Shown here piece by piece: positions 1 through 8,413 of a DNA stretch of 60,718 nucleotides; position 1 is the stretch's first letter, and each line of letters begins with the position of its first letter. Made by a program: the position numbers and the translations under genes. The notes under the pieces were generated by a model. The model worked only from the letters and a program-made list of their open reading frames with translations. It was not told the DNA's origin and did not search any database. The DNA comes from Geobacteraceae bacterium (GTDB lineage: Bacteria; Desulfobacterota; Desulfuromonadia; Desulfuromonadales; BM103), in assembly GCA_024641085.1 (NCBI GenBank), contig JAHEDT010000014.1:1-60718 (forward strand). The letters run 5' to 3'.

Positions 1-83
1 CCCTGGATCCGGACAATTGCGTCGAGCAGGCGAAAGACGGTGCGGTTATCGTCGATCAGCAGGATTCGGTTCTTTTCATTCAT
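1..83 (-). CDS. Response regulator receiver domain, N-terminal fragment (runs off the window)
   Basis: Only the first 27 codons are present because the gene leaves the window. The peptide begins MNEKNRILLIDDNRTVFRLL, the beta1/alpha1 start of a CheY-like receiver domain, with the paired acidic residues (IDD) that bind Mg2+ before phosphorylation of a later aspartate. Its ATG overlaps the 3' end of rsmI by 8 bp, suggesting co-transcription. Output domain and target cannot be seen. Confidence 0.7.
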   Translation of the reverse strand, partial: MNEKNRILLIDDNRTVFRLLDAIVRIQ

Positions 84-942
84 CGTGCGCTTCTTCCTTT
101 GTCAGGTTGAGACTCTCGCGGTACACATCGCTGCTGGGCAGGCCGTATTCCCTGGCGATCATCTTGACGGCTTCGCGACGCGACAGGTCGCTGTCATTGA
201 GCAGTTTGCGCAGGGCATCACGCAGATTCATCTGCGGGCCCTGCTTGGCGGGCGGTAGCACCAGGACCAGTTCGCCGCGCGCCGGTTCCAGTTGAAACCG
301 GCTCACCGCTTCGGCTGTCGTACCGCGGAAGAACTCTTCGTGCAACTTGGTCAACTCACGTGCAACCACCAACGGCCGATCGCCGCCCATGATGTCGGCC
401 AGGTCGGCCAGGGTTGCGGCCAGCCGGTGCGGAACCTCGTAAAAGACCAGGGTCCGTTGTTCGCCGACCAATTGCCTGAGCAGATCGCCCCTCGCCTTGG
501 CACGTGGCGGCAGATATCCTTCGAAGGCGAAACGTTCGGTGCTCACCCCAGCCGCACTCAAAGCGGTGACCAGCGCTGACGGCCCGGGAATCGGGACCAC
601 CACGATACCGGCATCACGACAGGCGGCAATCAGGCGATACCCGGGATCGGCAATGCAGGGCGTGCCGGCATCGCTGATCAGGGCAATGTCGTCCCCTCCC
701 TGCAGGCGTGCCAGCAGGGTCTCCAGCCGCTGTCGCTCGTTGTGGTCGTGATAGGACAACAACGGCTTCTGGATGCCGAAACGGGCGAACAGCTTGCGAC
801 TGTGGCGGGTGTCTTCCGCTGCCACCAGGTCGACCTCGCCGAGGATTCTTATGGCCCGGTAAGTGATGTCCTCGAGGTTGCCGATCGGGGTCGCAACCAC
901 GTAAAGGGTTCCCGCAGCGGCCCTGCCCTGCTCATTTGCCAT
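76..942 (-). CDS. rsmI: 16S rRNA (cytidine(1402)-2'-O)-methyltransferase RsmI
   Basis: The 288-residue protein matches the tetrapyrrole-methylase-like RsmI family, which 2'-O-methylates C1402 in the decoding centre of 16S rRNA using SAM. Supporting motifs are the N-terminal LYVVATPIGNLEDIT, then AAEDTRHS, ISDAGTPCIADPG and the PGPSALVTALSAAG glycine-rich SAM-site segment. Length is normal for the family. The ATG lies 5 bp after the nadE stop, so it is probably translated as part of the rplS-rnhB-yraN-nadE-rsmI run. The C-terminal helical segment resembles the RsmI HTH extension. Confidence 0.95.
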   Translation of the reverse strand: MANEQGRAAAGTLYVVATPIGNLEDITYRAIRILGEVDLVAAEDTRHSRKLFARFGIQKPLLSYHDHNERQRLETLLARLQGGDDIALISDAGTPCIADPGYRLIAACRDAGIVVVPIPGPSALVTALSAAGVSTERFAFEGYLPPRAKARGDLLRQLVGEQRTLVFYEVPHRLAATLADLADIMGGDRPLVVARELTKLHEEFFRGTTAEAVSRFQLEPARGELVLVLPPAKQGPQMNLRDALRKLLNDSDLSRREAVKMIAREYGLPSSDVYRESLNLTKEEAHDE

Positions 943-947
943 GCTGG

Positions 948-2918
948 TCAGGACCCCTTGCGCGCGCGCGCCGTGGCCAGCTGCTCGAGCTCCGCCAGCC
1001 AGAGCGCTGCACTGGCGTCACTCGGCATGCGCCAATCGCCACGTGGCGACAGGGAGACGCTGCCGACCTTGGGGCCGTCCGGCAGGCAGGAACGCTTGAA
1101 CTGCTGAGCGAAGAAGCGCCGGTAAAAAAGCTGCAGCCATTTGAGAATGTCCGCCTGAGCATAATCATTGGCGAAGGCCCGGCAGGCCAGATCGAGTATT
1201 TTGCGCGGAGCAAACTGGTTGCGAACCATCTGGAAGAGGAAGAAATCGTGCAGTTCGTAGGGGCCGACGTGATCCTCGGTCTTCTGGCTGATGTTGCCCG
1301 ACTCATCGGGCGGCAGCAGTTCCGGGGAAACCGGCGTGGCGCAAACGTCGTGCAGGACCGTCGAGGTTTTGCCGCTGAATTCGGCATCCGCGCACCACTC
1401 GATCAGGTAGCGTACCAGGGTTTTGGGGATCGAGGCATTGACACCGTACATCGACATGTGGTCGCCGTTGTAGGTTGCCCAGCCGAGGGCCAGTTCAGAA
1501 AGATCCCCGGTACCGACCACGAGCCCACCAACCTGGTTGGCCAGATCCATGAGGATCTGGGTGCGCTCACGGGCCTGGGAATTTTCGTAGGTGATATCGT
1601 GCCTGCCGGGATCCTGCCCAATATCCGCAAAATGCTGCTGGACCGCGGCATCGATACTGATGGTCCGCAGACTGACACCGAGTTCCCTGGCGAGGGCCTC
1701 GGCATTGCCGCGCGTCCTGTCGGTCGTGCCGAAACCGGGCATGGTGACGGCCAGAATGTCATCACGCGACCAATCGAGTCGGTCAAACGCCTTGACCGTG
1801 ACCAGCAGTGCCAGGGTCGAATCCAGGCCTCCAGAGATCCCCAGCACGGCTTTCTGGCTGCCGGTGTGCAGCAGGCGCTTCATCAAACCGGTGGTCTGGA
1901 TGGAAAAAATCTCCTCACAGCGAGACTGGCGTTCGGCCAGGTCTTCCGGGACAAAAGGTGTTCTGGCAATCGGGCGCAGCAGCGTATCCGCCTGGCGTTT
2001 GGTCACTTCAACCGGCACCAGCAGGAACTCCTGCTCCGCCTGGCTGGCAGCATAGCTGTTGTTGCGCAAACGTTCATGGACCAGGCGCTGGATGTCGATA
2101 TCAGCCATGGCCGTCTGCGTTGTGAACTGAAAGCGCTGCGTTTCATCGAGCACCTGGCCATACTCGGCGATCAGGGAATGCCCGGAAAAAACCAGGTCGG
2201 TGCTCGACTCGCCCGGTCCCGCCGAGGCGTAAATATAGGCGGCCAGGCAGCGGGCCGACTGGGACTCAACCAGAGCCCGACGATAGCTGCATTTGCCGAG
2301 GGTCTCAGGACTGGCCGAAAGGTTGATCAGCAGGGTGGCCCCGGCCGCAGCCATGGCACCGCTCGGCGGGCTGGCGACCCAGGCATCTTCACAGATCTCG
2401 ATGCCGAACAGGCAATCAGGCATACCATCGACATCGAACAGCAGGTCCGTGCCGAACGGCGGGGCTTCATCAATCCAGGTCAGCTGGTCGTCCACCAGGT
2501 CCTGGGCACTTGAGAACCAGCGTTCTTCATAGAACTCCTGGGTGTTCGGCAGGTAGGTCTTCGGTACCACGCCACAGATGCGGCCGTGGCTCATGACGAC
2601 CGCTGCATTGAAGAGCCGGCCCGACTGACGAACCGGCGCACCGACGATCAGGATCATCCCGGTCTGTTCACTCAGGGTTGTGAGTGTCTTGAGTCCAGAA
2701 CGCACTTGTTCCAGCAGGCTCTGCTGGTAAAAGAGGTCGCCGCAAGAGTAGCCGGTCAAAGCCAGCTCGGGGAAGACGATCAGCTGCGCCCCCTGGTCAG
2801 CGGCCTGCATGGTGGCAGCTTCGATGGCCGCCAGGTTGAAGGCAACGTCGGCAACCCTCAGTTCCGGAGAAACCGCCGCAACCCGAATCAAGCCAAGTTC
2901 CCGCAACAGCATCGTCAC
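948..2918 (-). CDS. nadE: Glutamine-dependent NAD+ synthetase
   Basis: This 656-residue two-domain enzyme makes NAD+ from nicotinate adenine dinucleotide with ATP and glutamine-derived ammonia. The N-terminal nitrilase-like amidase carries the Glu-Lys-Cys elements [18 protein letters not shown] and GIEICEDAW. The C-terminal synthetase has the ATP-pyrophosphatase P-loop GISGGLDST and the [12 protein letters not shown] segment. GTG at 2918 is chosen because a GGAGG lies about 6 nt upstream; an ATG two codons in (2912) is possible. The glutaminase domain is intact, so free ammonia is not required. It sits between yraN and rsmI on the same strand. Confidence 0.95.
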   Translation of the reverse strand: MTMLLRELGLIRVAAVSPELRVADVAFNLAAIEAATMQAADQGAQLIVFPELALTGYSCGDLFYQQSLLEQVRSGLKTLTTLSEQTGMILIVGAPVRQSGRLFNAAVVMSHGRICGVVPKTYLPNTQEFYEERWFSSAQDLVDDQLTWIDEAPPFGTDLLFDVDGMPDCLFGIEICEDAWVASPPSGAMAAAGATLLINLSASPETLGKCSYRRALVESQSARCLAAYIYASAGPGESSTDLVFSGHSLIAEYGQVLDETQRFQFTTQTAMADIDIQRLVHERLRNNSYAASQAEQEFLLVPVEVTKRQADTLLRPIARTPFVPEDLAERQSRCEEIFSIQTTGLMKRLLHTGSQKAVLGISGGLDSTLALLVTVKAFDRLDWSRDDILAVTMPGFGTTDRTRGNAEALARELGVSLRTISIDAAVQQHFADIGQDPGRHDITYENSQARERTQILMDLANQVGGLVVGTGDLSELALGWATYNGDHMSMYGVNASIPKTLVRYLIEWCADAEFSGKTSTVLHDVCATPVSPELLPPDESGNISQKTEDHVGPYELHDFFLFQMVRNQFAPRKILDLACRAFANDYAQADILKWLQLFYRRFFAQQFKRSCLPDGPKVGSVSLSPRGDWRMPSDASAALWLAELEQLATARARKGS

Positions 2919-3013
2919 CTTGAACCTCCACGCCAGCTCATCAAGAGAGGGAAATTACCGAAAGAATTATCATTTTAAGGGGGTGAAGGAGAAAAAGCAA
3001 ACAGAAGGCGCGC

Positions 3014-3376
3014 TCATGCCTCAAAAGCGCCGGGGATGTGTTCGATTTGCAGATCATCGCCTGACATAACGATCGCAATCACATCGAAGCGTGGTTGCAG
3101 ATTGTGGCGTGGGGTGTCGTTCAGATACCACTTGGCAGCCTGAACAATCTGCCGCTGCTTGCGCGGGCCGACCGCCTCGGCGGGAGAACCGCAGCTTGAG
3201 CTGCGCCGGGTTTTCACCTCGACAAAGGCGAGAATGCGCCGGTGGCGCGCCACCAGATCGATTTCACCGACCGGGGTGCGCAGGTTGCGTTCGAGGATCT
3301 TCATCCCCATACGTTGCAGGTACAGCGCTGCGGCATCCTCCCCCTGGCGGCCCAGGCTTAACCTGTCGTGGGTCAT
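3014..3376 (-). CDS. YraN/UPF0102 family nuclease-like protein
   Basis: The 120-residue protein has the UPF0102 signature: an N-terminal GEDAAALYLQRMG helix, then ILERNLRTPVGEIDLVARH and FVEVKTRRS. The E-D-EVK residues form a PD-(D/E)xK-type nuclease core, so this is a predicted endonuclease-like protein whose role is not firmly established. Its ATG overlaps the rnhB stop by 4 bp (ATGA), a coupling arrangement typical of the rnhB-yraN pair in this bacterial group. Confidence 0.9.
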   Translation of the reverse strand: MTHDRLSLGRQGEDAAALYLQRMGMKILERNLRTPVGEIDLVARHRRILAFVEVKTRRSSSCGSPAEAVGPRKQRQIVQAAKWYLNDTPRHNLQPRFDVIAIVMSGDDLQIEHIPGAFEA

Positions 3377-4008
3377 GATGGCGGACAGTGCTCCCTGACT
3401 CCGGAAAAGCTGCGCCTATGGCAGACGCAGGGTCCGTACCTGGCAACGGCATCCCGATGCAACTGGCTGCCATACCCCTTGTGGCCGGCGAAGCCGTACT
3501 CCGGGAAGAGCCGGTCGTAGGCTACCATGATGCGGTCACGCACCACTTTGGCGATCACCGATGCAGCCGCAATAGAGAGTGAGCGGGAGTCCCCTTTCTT
3601 CAGGGTTTTCTGCTCGATGCCGATCGGCACCGGGGTGATGCCATCCACCAGCAGGAAATCTGGCGACACGGCGAGCCTCTGCACGGCGCGGGACATCCCC
3701 TGCAGGGTCGCCTGCAGGATATTGATACGGTCGATTTCATCCGCCCTGCTGACACCGATGCCAACGGCCAGGGCCTGCGCATGGATCAAGGGGAAGAGTC
3801 GGTTGCGCTGCCTCTCCGAGAGCTGCTTGGAGTCGTTCAGGCCGGGCAGGTCAAAATGTTCCGGGAGAATCACTGCGGCGGCTACCACCGGTCCGGCCAA
3901 CGGGCCGCGCCCGGCTTCGTCGATGCCGGCAACCGCCTGATAACCCTGGCGCCTTGCCATGGCCTCGAAAAACAGGGGAGACTGAGATATTTCCGGGAAG
4001 AGATTCAT
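3373..4008 (-). CDS. rnhB: Ribonuclease HII
   Basis: The protein degrades RNA in RNA-DNA hybrids and removes single ribonucleotides from DNA. The family signature GIDEAGRGPLAGPVVAAAV supplies the first catalytic Asp-Glu pair. Other catalytic aspartates follow in LLVDGI and around VVRDR. Length (about 211 residues) is typical. ATG 4008 (MNLFPEI) is chosen; a TTG at 4020 would add four residues, and neither start has a strong ribosome-binding site. The gene follows rplS after two other genes and is coupled to yraN. Confidence 0.93.
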   Translation of the reverse strand: MNLFPEISQSPLFFEAMARRQGYQAVAGIDEAGRGPLAGPVVAAAVILPEHFDLPGLNDSKQLSERQRNRLFPLIHAQALAVGIGVSRADEIDRINILQATLQGMSRAVQRLAVSPDFLLVDGITPVPIGIEQKTLKKGDSRSLSIAAASVIAKVVRDRIMVAYDRLFPEYGFAGHKGYGSQLHRDAVARYGPCVCHRRSFSGVREHCPPS

Positions 4009-4214
4009 TTCTTGGAGCAATCAAAAATTTCCTTGTCTAGGTTGGCGCAAAAAAACTCAGACAGTTCGTCTCGCATCCCGCCACAGATCGATCGCTTCTC
4101 CCTTCTATCGTATAGCCAGAGTCGTGTCAAACCCAAAACCAGGCCGGGGCACGCACTGAAATCCTGCCAAGCACCTGATGTTTTCAAATCCGACAGGAGG
4201 AGTTCGGGGACGAC

Positions 4215-4535
4215 CTAGACCTGCTCAAAAAAACTCCAGCCATGACGCTTCAGATCGACCCGCTGCCGGTCGTCGAAGCCAACCCCTTCGGCTTCCAGCA
4301 AGAGTTGCTGTACGAAACTGCCGTCGCCACCAACCCGGGGGCTTACGCAGCCCTGACGGTTGATCACCCGCTGCCAGGGCACGTCATGACCACCTGGCAA
4401 GGCGGCCATGGCGAACCCGACCGTGCGCGCCGTACAGCCGACCTGTCGGGCGATCTCGCCGTAGGTCGTGACATACCCGTGCGGCACCTGGCGCACCAGG
4501 TCATAGATTCGGCAATAGAGTCCACCATCAGGCAT
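4215..4535 (-). CDS. Alkyltransferase-like (ATL) DNA-binding protein
   Basis: The 106-residue protein is the DNA-binding domain of the O6-methylguanine methyltransferase family. It contains the YDLVRQVPHGYVTTYGEIA helix and the VGFAMAALPGG segment. At the active-site position it has PWQRVIN instead of PCHRV: tryptophan replaces the alkyl-acceptor cysteine, which defines ATL proteins. Such proteins bind and flag O6-alkylguanine lesions for nucleotide excision repair rather than repairing them directly. No accompanying repair gene is adjacent. Confidence 0.88.
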   Translation of the reverse strand: MPDGGLYCRIYDLVRQVPHGYVTTYGEIARQVGCTARTVGFAMAALPGGHDVPWQRVINRQGCVSPRVGGDGSFVQQLLLEAEGVGFDDRQRVDLKRHGWSFFEQV

Positions 4536-4629
4536 GACGATAACCGTATGCGGGCTCCGGTATGGGGAGGTGCAAAATCAACGACTCCGTCCCGGGATTG
4601 TCAGTATTTTCAGCGTGGCCTCCCCCGAG

Positions 4630-5031
4630 TTACCGCTTGCGGCAGAACCGGTCCAGGCTCCAGGGACCGCCACCAGCGGCAGCCAGATACAGGAAGGCAA
4701 AGCAATATAAAGCCGCCAATTCCCCTTTATTTGCAATCGGCCAGAATCCATTGGGGAAATGCGCCCTGAAGTAAGCCACGGCCATCTCGCCGGCCAGCAG
4801 GAAGGCAATTGGGCGGGTGAACAGGCCCAGCAGCAAAAGCAGCCCGCCGAAAAGCTCCAGCACGCCGGCCACACCCATCAGCGACAACAGTTCAAGCGGC
4901 GCACCCGCTTTGGCGATAGGAAAGTCGAACAGCTTCTGGCCGCCGTGCTGCATGAAGAGTAAGGCAAGCACGATCCGCATCAGGCTTAACAGGTGCTCAG
5001 AACATTTCTTCCAATATGCAGTGCTGATCAT
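4630..5031 (-). CDS. DoxX family membrane protein
   Basis: The 133-residue protein has about four hydrophobic segments and the DoxX pattern: SLMRIVLALLFMQHGGQKL, then GVAGVLELFGGLLLLLGLF and GEMAVAYFRAHFPNG. DoxX-like proteins are inner-membrane proteins of mostly unknown function, some linked to quinone or thiosulfate chemistry. ATG 5031 is preferred because AAGGAG lies 6-7 nt upstream; the reading frame extends further upstream but without family similarity. It sits between the ATL gene and repeat copy R1-a. Confidence 0.85.
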   Translation of the reverse strand: MISTAYWKKCSEHLLSLMRIVLALLFMQHGGQKLFDFPIAKAGAPLELLSLMGVAGVLELFGGLLLLLGLFTRPIAFLLAGEMAVAYFRAHFPNGFWPIANKGELAALYCFAFLYLAAAGGGPWSLDRFCRKR

Positions 5032-5270
5032 GTCTTTCTCCTTCTTGACAGCAGCCGGCATCGTCGCCGAGCTGCCGTTGTACGATCGAAAAACAGTATA
5101 GCACAGCATACTCCTGCACTCCTGCCTGGATGCGTGACCTTGGTGCGGAGCAATCGGTATGGGCAGCATTCCGCTATGGATCTTGCAGGAGGGCAGGGCC
5201 CGGACGATGCTGAAGATGTGCCGGACATCCGCCTGCCGACCGGGTCAGGCGAACGGCTGCCCACAAAAAA

Positions 5271-5433
5271 GGCTCTATACCCCCAAAAAGGTGATGCTTG
5301 GCAAGAAGACACCAAGGCACCAAGAAGGACATTATTCAGGGATAATAGCGATTTATCAAACCAATCAAGGGCGTTGCTTGCTCGCAATATCAGTGATTGC
5401 TTCGTGTCTTGGTGACTTAGTGGCCAACCTTTG
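5271..5433 (-). repeat. Dispersed MITE-like repeat R1, copy 1
   Basis: Read on the minus strand, the element starts near GGCCACTAAGTCACCAAGAC and ends with AAGCATCACCTTTTTGGGGG. It is homologous over its length to 18474-18625 and 46333-46493. Its ends carry imperfect inverted repeats (ACCAAGACACGAAG near the left end against a CTTCGTGTCTTGGT-like segment near the right). It contains no open reading frame that recurs in the other copies. It is inverted relative to the other two copies. Confidence 0.75.
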
Positions 5434-5455
5434 TTTGGATGATAAGTCCGCACAC

Positions 5456-5487
5456 AAAAAAGGGCCCCGGCTGATCAGCCGGGGCCC
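5456..5487 (-). terminator. Rho-independent terminator of rplS
   Basis: A perfect GC-rich hairpin (GGGCCCCGGCT / AGCCGGGGCCC, loop GATC) at 5462-5487 is followed on the minus strand by six T. It lies about 25 bp downstream of the rplS stop, so rplS transcription probably ends here instead of continuing into doxX. Confidence 0.9.
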
Positions 5488-5512
5488 CTGTGAAATCCTC
5501 TGAATTTTTGAC

Positions 5513-5860
5513 TCAGCGCTGGCGCACTTCCTTGATACGTGCCGCCTTGCCCTGCAGATTGCGCAGGTAGTAAAGCTTGGCACGACGCACCTTGCCGACC
5601 ATCATGACTTCGATCTTGTCGAGGCAGGGTCCATGCAGGGGAAAGACTCTTTCAACACCCATGCCGTTGGACACCTTGCGCACGGTGAAGGAAGAACCGA
5701 CGCCGTTATTGTGTCGCTTGATACACACCCCCTGAAAAACCTGGATGCGCTGCTTGTCACCCTCGGTGATCTTCACATGCACACGCAAGGTATCCCCCGC
5801 CTTGAACAAGGGGAGGTCTTTCCTCATATTTTCCATGCCAATGTAATTGATAGCGTTCAT
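5513..5860 (-). CDS. rplS: 50S ribosomal protein L19
   Basis: The 115-residue protein is L19, located at the 30S-50S interface. Family segments include [45 protein letters not shown] and the basic C-terminal [28 protein letters not shown] lies 7-8 nt before the ATG. L19 normally follows trmD directly in related genomes. Here about 13 kb separates the two, although both remain on the minus strand. Confidence 0.97.
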   Translation of the reverse strand: MNAINYIGMENMRKDLPLFKAGDTLRVHVKITEGDKQRIQVFQGVCIKRHNNGVGSSFTVRKVSNGMGVERVFPLHGPCLDKIEVMMVGKVRRAKLYYLRNLQGKAARIKEVRQR

Positions 5861-6070
5861 CGTTTTAGCCTCCTCAGATAAGCGAACCGCTTATTTACCC
5901 TAATTGCCGGTAGAGAGTCAAGTCAAAAAGTCAACATTTCAACGTGATAAATGACTTCTCTCACCACCCGGTCGATTCTTAAGTGGCTGTCGACGTCAGG
6001 CCGCGATGCTGCCAGCATGGCGTTGCCGGAACGAGACCCCATTCACTGCGCTCATTAGACCGACTGAGGA

Positions 6071-6697
6071 TCAATGCCCCATCCGGCGCACGGTCACCCG
6101 CTCGAGCATGGCCCGCATCTCACGGAAGACAGCGGGATCATTGCCGGGATCGGTGTAATAGAGGTAAAACCAGTAGCCTTCCACATACCCGATAATACCG
6201 AGGAACTTCATGGGCCGACCGTGCTGCCGGTAATCAGCTGCAAGCTGAAAGGCCTCGCCCGCACCGCTCACCTGACAGGGCGTCACGTCCCAGGCCACAT
6301 CGGCAACCTCTTCCTCCCCCGCAAGACTCTGAGCCGCACTACGTGCCGAGTTGCGCAAGACTGAAGAACCGGGAGCAGCCTCCCCAGGTTCGAGGGGACT
6401 GAAATCAATCGTCAGATAAGCGCCGCTCGCAGCATGGTAGATGATCGCTTCATTGGCGGCCAGGCGCTTGAGGGCCACGCTTTCGATCTGGGCCGCAGTC
6501 GCCTTGGCTGCTGCCGGTTCATGGGCAATATGGCGTGCCATCTCTTCGACCAGGGCTTCCGGAGGGTCGAGGTGGAGAGACCAGCCTCCAGCAAGGTTGA
6601 TGCCGAGCACCAGATCCTCGCCAACAACGATCTCGGCGGCGGAGCAGGGCAGCGCCGACAGGATCGCCGCCGCACTCAATAGTAGGAATCTAAGCAT
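6071..6697 (-). CDS. Hypothetical secreted protein
   Basis: A protein of about 208 residues starts with a Sec signal peptide (MLRFLLLSAAAILSALPCSA), giving an exported product beginning near AEIVVGEDL. No family is recognised. It has a long helical middle rich in Ala/Glu and a C-terminal GYWFYLYYTDPG stretch. A lone cysteine near residue 150 is not a lipobox. ATG 6697 is preferred over an upstream GTG. It is the last minus-strand gene of the accessory block and may be a later neighbour instead of a pathway member, because 400 bp and a pseudogene separate it from the thiolase. Confidence 0.65.
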   Translation of the reverse strand: MLRFLLLSAAAILSALPCSAAEIVVGEDLVLGINLAGGWSLHLDPPEALVEEMARHIAHEPAAAKATAAQIESVALKRLAANEAIIYHAASGAYLTIDFSPLEPGEAAPGSSVLRNSARSAAQSLAGEEEVADVAWDVTPCQVSGAGEAFQLAADYRQHGRPMKFLGIIGYVEGYWFYLYYTDPGNDPAVFREMRAMLERVTVRRMGH

Positions 6698-6849
6698 AGC
6701 TGTCACATTCCAAAGGGATGTTCAATTGTATCCAAAGATTTTGAAAAAGCACGGGGAGAGGAGGCCTCCTCCCCTTTTGAGAAGGCACGGCAAGAGTCAT
6801 TTAGCTGCGCCTGGTTGACTAAGCAGGATCACGACATGGGCCGTCGGCA

Positions 6850-7118
6850 TAACGGGCGAGCATTCTGCTCCTGAGTTGCTCTTTGTGTGATGCCGGGGAC
6901 AAGTTCGGTCAGGACCGCATCCGGAAGGCCGCCAACTCGGTGACCAACCAGTCGACCGGGCGTAAGGTGGTCAGCGCCAGAGTACACCCGCGCACGAGCT
7001 TGGGTGAGCCGTCCCTGTAAGTTGTGTGTCAGACCACGATCACGTTACGGATCCCGACCATGAGGACCATGTCACTCTCCACGTAAAGCTCGATCGCGTG
7101 AGGCACGCTGACGGTCAT
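6850..7118 (-). pseudogene. Decayed 3-oxoacid CoA-transferase subunit B (C-terminal remnant)
   Basis: Minus-strand translation from 7118 gives a peptide ending MVLMVGIRNVIVV, then a TGA (7029-7031). The same frame continues with HTTYRDGSPKLVRG, CTLALT and VTELAAF, and after a frameshift near 6916 with VLTELVPGIT. These match, in order, the conserved C-terminal blocks of CoA-transferase subunit B (R-VIVVMEHT, DGSPKLV, CTLPLTG, VTDLAVF, L-ELAPGVT). The N-terminal two thirds are missing. A good ribosome-binding site (GGGAGGA) still precedes the fragment 46 bp downstream of the thiolase, as expected for the last gene of that operon. Stop plus frameshift plus deletion make it nonfunctional. Confidence 0.75.
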
Positions 7119-7173
7119 TATGCTAACGGTTCCTCCCGCCGTCCTGATGATGCGGTCGAAACCGGACGGCCGG

Positions 7174-8373
7174 TCAGACTTTTTCCACCACCATGGCAAT
7201 CCCCTGTCCCACACCGATGCACATGGTCACCAGCCCCAGATCGGCCTGTTCGCGGCGCTGCATCTCGTAAACCAGCGAGGTGAGCAGTTTGGCCCCGGTA
7301 CAACCCAACGGGTGGCCGAGGGCGATGGCTCCGCCGTTGGGATTGAGCCGCGGGTCCTGGTAATCCATGTTCCAGTCGGCAAGCACTGCCAGGGACTGGG
7401 CGGCAAAGGCTTCGTTCAGTTCGATCAGGCCGATATCGTCCAGGGCAACCCCCGCCCTGGCCAGCGCCTTGGCCGTAGCCGGAACCGGCCCGATCCCCAT
7501 GATCCGCGGCTCCGTACCGGCAACAGCGACACTCCGGATCCTGGCCAGAGGCCGGAGGCCATGGGTCCGGGCGTAGTCTGCGGACACCAGCAGGACGGCC
7601 GCAGACCCGTCGTTGATCATGCTTGAATTGCCCGCGGTTACTGTGCCGTCCCTTTTGAAAACCGGCTTGAGGGCGCTCAACTTTTCCAGGGAGGTTTCCC
7701 GGCGCGGCCCTTCGTCGAAAGCGACCACACCGTTTTTCACCGGCACGGCAATGATCTCGTTCTTGAAGACCCCGGCGTCCTGCGCCTGGACTGCCTTCTG
7801 CTGGCTGGCCAGGGCGAAGAGGTCCTGGGCCTTACGGCTGATCCGGTATTGCTCGGCGAGGTTCTCGGCCGTCATCCCCATCGAATCGGTATAGCCCATC
7901 TCTTCCATCCGGGGGTTGACGAAGCGCCAGCCGATGGTGGTGTCATACATGGTCTGGTGGCCGGTCGAAAACGGCCGCTCGGCCTTGGCGACGATCAGCG
8001 GCGCACGACTCATCGACTCGACGCCGCCGGCGAGATAGGCATGCCCCTCTCCTGCCATGATCGCCCGCGCGGCACAGGCGACCGCTTCGAGCCCCGAACC
8101 GCACAGGCGGTTGACCGTGCAGCCGGCCACCTGTTCGGGAAGACCTGCCAGGAGCAGGCTCATGCGGGTGACGTTGCGGTTATCTTCGCCGGCCTGGTTC
8201 ACACAGCCGAGATAGACATCCTCGATATCTGTCAGCGGGATATCCGTTCTGTCCGTCAGGGCCTTGAGGACATGAGCGGCCAGGTCATCGGGGCGCACCC
8301 CGGCCAGGCCGCCGCCATGTCTGCCGACCGGGGTTCTCAGGGCATCGACAATCCAGACTTCATTTGTTGCCAT
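7174..8373 (-). CDS. Acetyl-CoA C-acyltransferase (thiolase)
   Basis: The 399-residue thiolase cleaves 3-oxoacyl-CoA with CoA (or condenses two acyl-CoAs). All catalytic residues are visible: Cys91 in NRLCGSG, His354 in GHPLGCTG and Cys385 in MCIGVGQG. Start supported by GGAGAG upstream. It is fourth in a minus-strand order hydroxyacyl-CoA dehydrogenase, aldehyde dehydrogenase, aminotransferase, thiolase, so it probably performs the final cleavage in that catabolic route. Chain-length specificity cannot be read from sequence; a 3-oxoadipyl-CoA or acetoacetyl-CoA thiolase is possible. Confidence 0.92.
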   Translation of the reverse strand: MATNEVWIVDALRTPVGRHGGGLAGVRPDDLAAHVLKALTDRTDIPLTDIEDVYLGCVNQAGEDNRNVTRMSLLLAGLPEQVAGCTVNRLCGSGLEAVACAARAIMAGEGHAYLAGGVESMSRAPLIVAKAERPFSTGHQTMYDTTIGWRFVNPRMEEMGYTDSMGMTAENLAEQYRISRKAQDLFALASQQKAVQAQDAGVFKNEIIAVPVKNGVVAFDEGPRRETSLEKLSALKPVFKRDGTVTAGNSSMINDGSAAVLLVSADYARTHGLRPLARIRSVAVAGTEPRIMGIGPVPATAKALARAGVALDDIGLIELNEAFAAQSLAVLADWNMDYQDPRLNPNGGAIALGHPLGCTGAKLLTSLVYEMQRREQADLGLVTMCIGVGQGIAMVVEKV

Positions 8374-8413
8374 GGTCTCTCCTTCTCAAATAAATAGTGG
8401 CAGGCAGTGTCGT

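Larger units (their letters stand above)
5032..5512. other. Intergenic region doxX-rplS
   Basis: This 481-bp gap holds dispersed repeat R1 copy 1 (5271-5433) and the rplS terminator (5456-5487). The remaining 5032-5270 shows no convincing gene. Confidence 0.7.

Noticed and set aside
936-2513. A 525-codon plus-strand open frame opposite nadE
   Set aside because: It is antisense to a full-length nadE with intact motifs, and GC-rich codon bias explains long opposite frames. The same applies to long frames opposite the aminotransferase (8372-9856), ffh (21534-22712), polA (25511-26986) and lon (33283-34626).
4009-4187. Short minus-strand frame upstream of rnhB
   Set aside because: No recognisable product; better read as the leader between the ATL gene and rnhB.
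5882-6060. Gene fragment between rplS and the secreted protein
   Set aside because: A short minus-strand frame starting at about 6056 has no recognisable similarity and ends within 20 codons.
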